In this document: positions 58,419 to 64,000 of the stretch, piece after piece
Numbering within the stretch: the stretch's first letter is position 1
How the letters are laid out: every line of letters starts with the position of its first letter
NCBI GenBank assembly: GCA_026874595.1
Contig: CM049319.1
Coordinates: 63,480,917 to 63,544,916, forward strand
Origin: Sipunculus nudus
Lineage: Eukaryota; Annelida; Sipuncula; Golfingiida; Sipunculidae
Reading direction: 5' to 3'
DNA length: 64,000 nt
The notes under the pieces: model-generated
Told to the model about the DNA's origin: nothing
What the model saw: only the letters and a program-made list of their open reading frames with translations
The model's database searches: none
Translations under genes and position numbers: made by a program

Positions 58419-58451
<33 letters not shown>

Positions 58452-58735
58452 AACAGACAGACAGATAGACAGAAAGAGAGACAATTTTGGTAATGTTTGG
58501 AAACATGAAGGCGCCTGGACAAACATTGAAGGTGACATGAAGGAACAAGCGACATACCAGTGTCTAAAACCTAGAAGCGGCTTGCCCAGGATAACACATG
58601 GGGTATACGTGTATGGAAGGTGGATACTTGTATAGAAGGTGCCGTATAGCACAACAGAGGGAGGAGTGAAAACAACGCTAAGGTAAAACTTTTCAGGGCC
58701 GATGAAGATAACCGGCGACCGTTCTTAGTGTCAGG
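58393..58735. other. Short spacer with (GA)n/(CAGA)n
   Basis: GAGAGA and GACAGACA tracts at 58418-58480, then moderately GC-rich unique sequence leading to the small ORF. Confidence 0.6.
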
Positions 58736-58768
58736 ATGATCGGGTTCAGGTCTCTAGATGGACGGGCC

Positions 58769-58936
58769 ATGGCTGCCGGTGCCGGTGCGTGCCCTGCTTG
58801 GGGCCTTTTGCTGTTGGTGTTTTTGCTTACCTCGGACAACGATGCGGACAAATCGGTGGCGGACTATCGCGGCTCTCTGCTTGGCTTAGTGGCATCACGT
58901 CTATCAGCTCGTAAAAATTCTCAAAATTACGTTTAA
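58769..58936 (+). CDS. Possible small secreted-peptide ORF (55 residues)
   Basis: The ATG at 58769 sits in GGGCCATGGC, a good initiation context; an in-frame ATG at 58736 is weaker. The product has a signal-peptide-like start (MAAGAGACPAWGLLLLVFLL), an acidic turn (TSDNDADKS) and a basic C-terminal half (YRGSLLGLVASRLSARKN). The block is GC-richer than its neighbours. A CTC-GTAAAA near 58911 could be a splice donor, so it may be a first exon. I recognise no family. It could equally be chance. Confidence 0.25.
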   Translation: MAAGAGACPAWGLLLLVFLLTSDNDADKSVADYRGSLLGLVASRLSARKNSQNYV

Positions 58937-59419
58937 GGAGCGCACAGGGCTGGGGTCTTGACCAAAGCAACCTGTAGCTGCTCGATAAAGCGGAAACATC
59001 TTAGCCAGCCAAAACTTTTCAGCTAAAGTATTAAAAATGAAGGCATTTTCTTAATTAATTAAAAAAAGTAGTATTTACACCAGCAGATATGTTACGTAAT
59101 TTAAAAGCTTCAAACTAGTATCATGAGACAATAGGACATTGCCCCTGTATTTAAACTTTCAATCCGTATAGCTTGAGTCACGTGATTAACCGTAAAAAGG
59201 ACAAGTGGCATAATACAATTATTTTTCAATTAGTTATAGTTATATAACTTAGTTATAGTTTCATAATTTGCATATATAAGCAACAAAAAGACGCTATAAC
59301 TGGCATTGTGGCGCCACCTGCGGAGCTAAGTATATGAAACTTCAAGTACGGTGAAGTAAACGCTTCATTAGATGATTTTAAATTAATATAACGTCATTTA
59401 CTGTATACCAATACCAGTG

Positions 59420-59498
<79 letters not shown>

Positions 59499-59805
59499 AT
59501 ATACCTTTCGGCTCAAGGATTTTCTTTGAAAATTGACGCAAATTGCAGGGAAAATACGCCGTATTTCTTCTCAGTCTACATGCTTCACTTGAACCACCTA
59601 TATATGTAGGACATTATTTCTTTATTGGTTGCGTTTATTTATACAGGACAGTGTTATGTTATTTTTATATATATGGGATTAAATATATTGTAATTTATTT
59701 TATGGTATGGGATTAAACGTATATAGTACTCCTAAACTGACCCCCTTCAATCGCTTACGCTCCCTCAAACTCGCTACACTTGCAGAATGCGCCCCTATGG
59801 CCCAT

Positions 59806-59868
<63 letters not shown>
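58937..59868. other. AT-rich spacer with (TA)n tracts
   Basis: (TA)n at 59423-59496 and 59808-59867. One CACGTG at about 59179. No gene. Confidence 0.5.
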
Positions 59869-59870
<2 letters not shown>

Positions 59871-60625
59871 TGAAACCTCGCTGTGTCGAACTCGGTTAAG
59901 TCGAATTTCCGCATGTGTCGAAGTCGAATGAAGGGTTCCTGCAAAAAACAGTTAAAACCTTACTAATTTAACTCCGCTTGTTTCGAAGTCGGATGTCTCG
60001 AAAACACTGATGCGTCGAGGTGTTTTGTAATTGGTCCCCAGCCAATATTTCTATCGCTTAACTTGAAGTCATGTTTGGATAACAGTTGTGCACGGCCCGT
60101 CAATCATGATTGGGCCGTGATGACCAGTCATAATTAATAAATACCGACAAGGCTCTCAATTATCAAGCGCGATGGGTCTGTCGCTCGACTCGAGGTCATG
60201 CCGCTTTTTAAGGTTTTGACAACAGTTGTGCACGGTCCAACAACCATACCTACGGCCGCGATGACCGGTTATATAATTAATACCGGCAAGGATCTTACTC
60301 AACAAGCGCGACGGCTTACATACCTAGTCCGTTGTTTACCTATTTGGCCAATAAGTCCCTCATGATCATGCCTTTCTTCTCTCGCCGACAAAGCATTAAT
60401 GAGAAGTTATTGATAACCAAACATAATCCAATCCTTCCCTTTGATGTGTCTAGGAAAAACATACAGGACTCTATATAAAGGGAGGAAGATGAAATCAGAA
60501 TGACTCGTATTTACCATACAGTATGATATACTGTTTTACTGCTTCACATTTATATTGTTCGTGTCCTGTTTGCTATGGCGTCGCGGCCTGCTTAGCGAAA
60601 GCTTGATGTAAAGACCATAAAAACC

Positions 60626-60688
<63 letters not shown>

Positions 60689-60957
60689 CACACACACTAT
60701 TTTTCTGTTTCAAATTAAAAAAAAATTATGACGCTAAAAGATATCGTATCAACAAAATAAATGAATCAAAAGATATAACAATAAGAAATCAAAAAGGATT
60801 CATGCAAACATTTATGACAACTATATAATAGAGGCCCTATACATGAGCAGTATTTATCGATAATAATCACGGCTCAGGAAGGTTAAATATAATGAACATC
60901 GGTTGTCTCGAACTCCGGTTGTGTCGAAGTAAATTCACCAGTCCCTTCGACTATATA
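59869..60957. mobile_element. Tigger/pogo-like non-autonomous transposon relic
   Basis: The left end, after TA, is CAGTGAAACCTCGCTGTGTC followed by GAACTCGGTTAAGTCGAA. The right part, inverted, gives GTCGAAGGGACTGG, TTCGACACAACCGG and GTTCGAGACAACCG, typical subterminal repeats of this group. No transposase ORF. It carries an internal diverged duplication (GTTGTGCACGG at 60085 and 60225, period 140) and a (CT)n tract at 60630-60682. Confidence 0.5.
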
Positions 60958-61028
60958 TGCTATAAATGCACATTTACTATAAAGATGTATGTGCCATATG
61001 TGTACGTTCAAAGGTATTCAGACTAAAC

Positions 61029-61091
<63 letters not shown>

Positions 61092-61835
61092 CAACATCTT
61101 ATAATTTGCGTATATTTGAGTTTGTATGTGAAAATAACAATGCCTTCTTACATGTCAACGTGTGGGAGCCTTAAAACATATCAACAGAGGATGCTAAATA
61201 TCCGGAGGGGTAAGAGCCATTCGGGGGCAACTCCATCAGGTACCGTGCCCAGTCCCACCATCCTCCTCGTTTTTCACAAGATGGCGGTCGTTAATCATCC
61301 CAACAGAACGTCCCAAAACATGTAGAATATATGAGGGGGGAACGCGTAACATTTCCCTCCAAGACCCCCCGCCCTGGGAATAATCTTTAGATATATGTAC
61401 TGCTTAATAGAAACACACGCACACAACCGGCGCGTGCATGCGGGTTTGTTTTACCCGATCACTCTATAGTTACTATGGCAGGGTACGAGAACCGTTTGGC
61501 AGTGATCGAGTACCTCCATTTCGCAGTGTCGTTTCAGAATTTCTTATAAATTACATAACAATGCGGCTTATTTATAGTGTGTTTATTGCCGGGCATTATG
61601 TAAAAAATACGCATTACTCTCTCCGGAAGGAGTCTTTTTATGTACAAGTTCATGTAAATTGACATGCAGTTAAACTCCATTAAGTCGAAGTTGAAGGGAC
61701 CAATGGAAAAAACAAAACAAATATATATCCGAAGTTCAATAAAAATATGATTAAACTAGTGGGAATTCAAAAATAATTTTGCGGATAATCAGTTTGATAA
61801 CTTACAAATATATACTTTTACTCTAAACATTCATA

Positions 61836-61874
<39 letters not shown>

Positions 61875-62330
61875 TTATTTATATACAATTATATGAATTT
61901 ATACGGGAGACATCTTTCTCATGCAGACACAAGAAGGAGAGGCAGACACTCATTAAAGGGACCTATTCTCTATTCTGTTCTTTGATGTCTATTAACTTCA
62001 GATAATTCCTTGACCATTTCATAAAATTTCACCAAAAAAAAAAAAAAATGGCATTTGCATCTGCCTGGTGACCTTTCAACGTCTGCATAAAAGCAACCCC
62101 TAGTATCCAAAATCTAATATATTCATCATCGGCCCATTCTAAAATGTCCTAAAAATTTTTAAGAGATTATATTCATGATTTCGTGAGTTATATTTTAAAC
62201 AGACACGCAAACACATATGAACACACGAATTTGGGATGAACGCATACCCTCGTGGAGGAGGCGATAATGACTAACAATTAAATTTATTATTATAATGATT
62301 ATTCATATAATTATTTTTATTTAATTTTTA
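60958..62330. other. Non-coding with (TA)n and a further transposon end
   Basis: (TA)n at 61029-61088 and 61832-61872. CAGTTAAACTCCATTAAGTC at 61667, followed by GAAGTTGAAGGGACC, is another copy of the Tigger/pogo-like left end. A GC-richer patch lies at 61200-61320. Confidence 0.45.
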
Positions 62331-62337
62331 TTATTAC

Positions 62338-62372
<35 letters not shown>

Positions 62373-62398
62373 TAATAATAATAATAATAATAATAATA

Positions 62399-62442
<44 letters not shown>
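62338..62442. repeat. Trinucleotide inverted repeat (AAT)n(ATT)n
   Basis: About 20 AAT units (one GAT interruption) are followed directly by about 14 ATT units. The strand can fold into a hairpin of some 40 base pairs of pure A-T pairing. Confidence 0.95.
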
Positions 62443-62443
<1 letters not shown>

Positions 62444-63039
62444 TATCCTAATTTTAATCTTAATCTAGACCGTGGTCACTATCAATGTAGTCATAACTAT
62501 AATCTCAGGACTTTCGAAAACTTAAAATTAGTTACGAATATATTTGATATAATATCATATCTGTGACAATAATCTCCTGAATTGTTCAAACAGCAACACA
62601 ATCCGCGTATATATATATGTGAATGGAAAAGGGCTTTTGATGTATATGTTTAAAATGATATTGCAGATTAATATAAACGACAGATTCGCGAGGCCTGTTG
62701 CGTTCTGGGTAATACCGTAAACTATCGAGATCGAGATCCCAAACAGCAACACGCAAAACCAGCAATACATGGGAGCACGGTCGGGCCAATTCACGGCCGC
62801 CATGTCGAGAACACATTCAAGGAATTATTGTCATGTCGGTTTGTTCATTCTTGGTTGCAGTTCTAGCTGCAAGATCGGGCATTATGTTCCCAACCGATGA
62901 AGGCTACTGTATCTTTAACGTCACAGAAAACAAAGCCCCACATTTTATTAAAAAAAAAAAATTACCCTCTCCCCGTCTCTGTGCATGTATATGCATGTAT
63001 GTGTGTTTATACTAGCAGTCTTTCTTTATGTGCGTCTCC

Positions 63040-63040
<1 letters not shown>
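62443..63040. other. Unique sequence around the candidate exon
   Basis: Apart from the candidate exon, nothing is recognised. A plus-strand ORF at 62833 starts with a short hydrophobic stretch but runs into an A-tract. Confidence 0.35.
62690..62803 (-). CDS. Possible first exon encoding a signal peptide
   Basis: The minus-strand ATG at 62803 in CGACATGGCGG context opens MAAVNWPDRAPMYCWFCVLL, followed by FGISISIVYG and an NAT glycosylation-type site. The hydrophobic stretch and CpG-rich composition contrast with the AT-rich flank. A phase-1 donor-like G/GTATTA follows the putative cleavage region. No family is recognised and no downstream exon was found. Confidence 0.2.
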
Positions 63041-63091
<51 letters not shown>

Positions 63092-63120
63092 TTCTGTCTC
63101 TGTCTCTGTCTGTCTGTCTG

Positions 63121-63215
<95 letters not shown>
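63041..63215. repeat. Compound (CT)n/(CTGT)n/(TA)n microsatellite
   Basis: CTCTCT, then CTGTCTGT, then CTCTCT, then TATATA. Confidence 0.95.
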
Positions 63216-63216
<1 letters not shown>

Positions 63217-64000
63217 ATATTCTTAGCCAAAAATGATTACCTATCTTAAAAAGATCAGAATCTCTGAGGTTAAACCGAGATTTCTCGATTATATATACAT
63301 GTACATGCATCTTAATTTGAGTGCCAGGCGATTCGAACAGGTGCACTTTATGGAGGACCCCCGTGTCTGATTAATCCCCCACCCCCTTGAAATCCCATTC
63401 AGTCTTATGGAGGTATCTCAAAATTTCATCATACCCTGTAGGTTTTCAATTACCCGTGATTTTTTTATACTCATAACTATTGTATGCAGCATTTCTGATA
63501 TGTGGTTGTATATAGCGTATTTTTAATTAGGTCGTATATCACATATATGTGTGTATATCTTATTATGTTATTTAATGTGTGCATGCGCTTTCAAGAATTA
63601 TATGTAGGAGTCAATATCAATCTTATTTTGTATACATTTTACGTCATTTTTTCATTTAACAGATGGCGGTTCTTGCTTTTAATTTTCCCCGGGGTCATTT
63701 GACATCGATTTATGACCACTTGGGATTACTCACGTCGTGAAAAAATAATTATGAATTCCCAATGTTGGTGCAAATCAGGTCTGAATATACTTTTTACTGC
63801 AGTCTTTAAAGGACCCTAATGAGATATCTGACATCTATTAACTAGAGATAATACCTTGAACCTATTATAAAAAATAGGCCAGAAGCTAAGGCACACAGGC
63901 TGTTTGTTATGTTTATGTCAACGTGTTTATAACATGGGGGGGTCACCACATTACCAAACACATTCAACAAGGACATCTGGTGGTAAGTCAGACGAACCAA
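63216..64000. other. AT-rich non-coding end of the window
   Basis: No ORF or repeat recognised. Confidence 0.45.

Noticed and set aside
61281-61325. MAVVNHPNR start similar to MAAVNWPDR at 62803
   Set aside because: Only about ten residues match and a stop follows after 14 codons; likely coincidence or a shared YY1-like word.

Overview
The window looks like nuclear DNA from an invertebrate bilaterian. It is AT-rich and intron-rich, crowded with (TA)n, (GA/CT)n, (AAT)n and (AATAT)n microsatellites, and carries tRNA-derived SINEs, a truncated LINE and cut-and-paste transposon relics. There are no operons, bacterial genes or viral genes. A spiralian, perhaps a mollusc, is my best guess from the overall style; no diagnostic sequence proves it.

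Only one gene can be supported with confidence: an aristaless-like (Alx-family) paired-class homeobox gene on the minus strand. Its four coding exons (36197-36359, 35129-35442, 11052-11183, 10130-10462) join in frame through canonical GT-AG introns into a 313-residue protein. In order it has an N-terminal octapeptide, a Q50 paired-type homeodomain split at residues 46/47 by a 23.9-kb intron, a WAG-containing Alx-like linker, a Pro-rich stretch and a C-terminal OAR motif.

Layout: 1-10129 is the 3' flank of Alx (tandem duplications, dispersed repeats and a pogo-like non-autonomous element). 10130-36359 is the Alx gene; its giant intron 2 holds two copies of one SINE family, one copy nested in a LINE fragment, a second SINE family, a palindromic MITE, many microsatellites and several GC-richer islands that are candidate regulatory DNA. 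36360-52912 is gene-poor upstream DNA with satellites and two GC-richer islands. 52913-58392 is a 5.5-kb minisatellite with a 14-bp unit (CAGTGTGGTTGTCA), a nearly duplicated ~1.9-2.0-kb higher-order block, and decayed ~16-bp edges. It reads open in all three plus frames only because 14 is not a multiple of 3 and the unit lacks stops. 58393-64000 contains a possible small secreted-peptide ORF, a Tigger/pogo-like relic, a trinucleotide inverted repeat and a possible signal-peptide exon on the minus strand.

The least ordinary signals are the satellite (every unit carries TGTGGTT, the core recognition sequence of Runx factors), the nested SINE/LINE with a perfect 21-bp target-site duplication, a Pax3/7-like octapeptide in an Alx protein, a perfect 20-bp palindrome containing an NRF1-type site, an apparent excess of CACGTG and TGACGTCA palindromes, and a dispersed GAGTC/GACTC-rich element.
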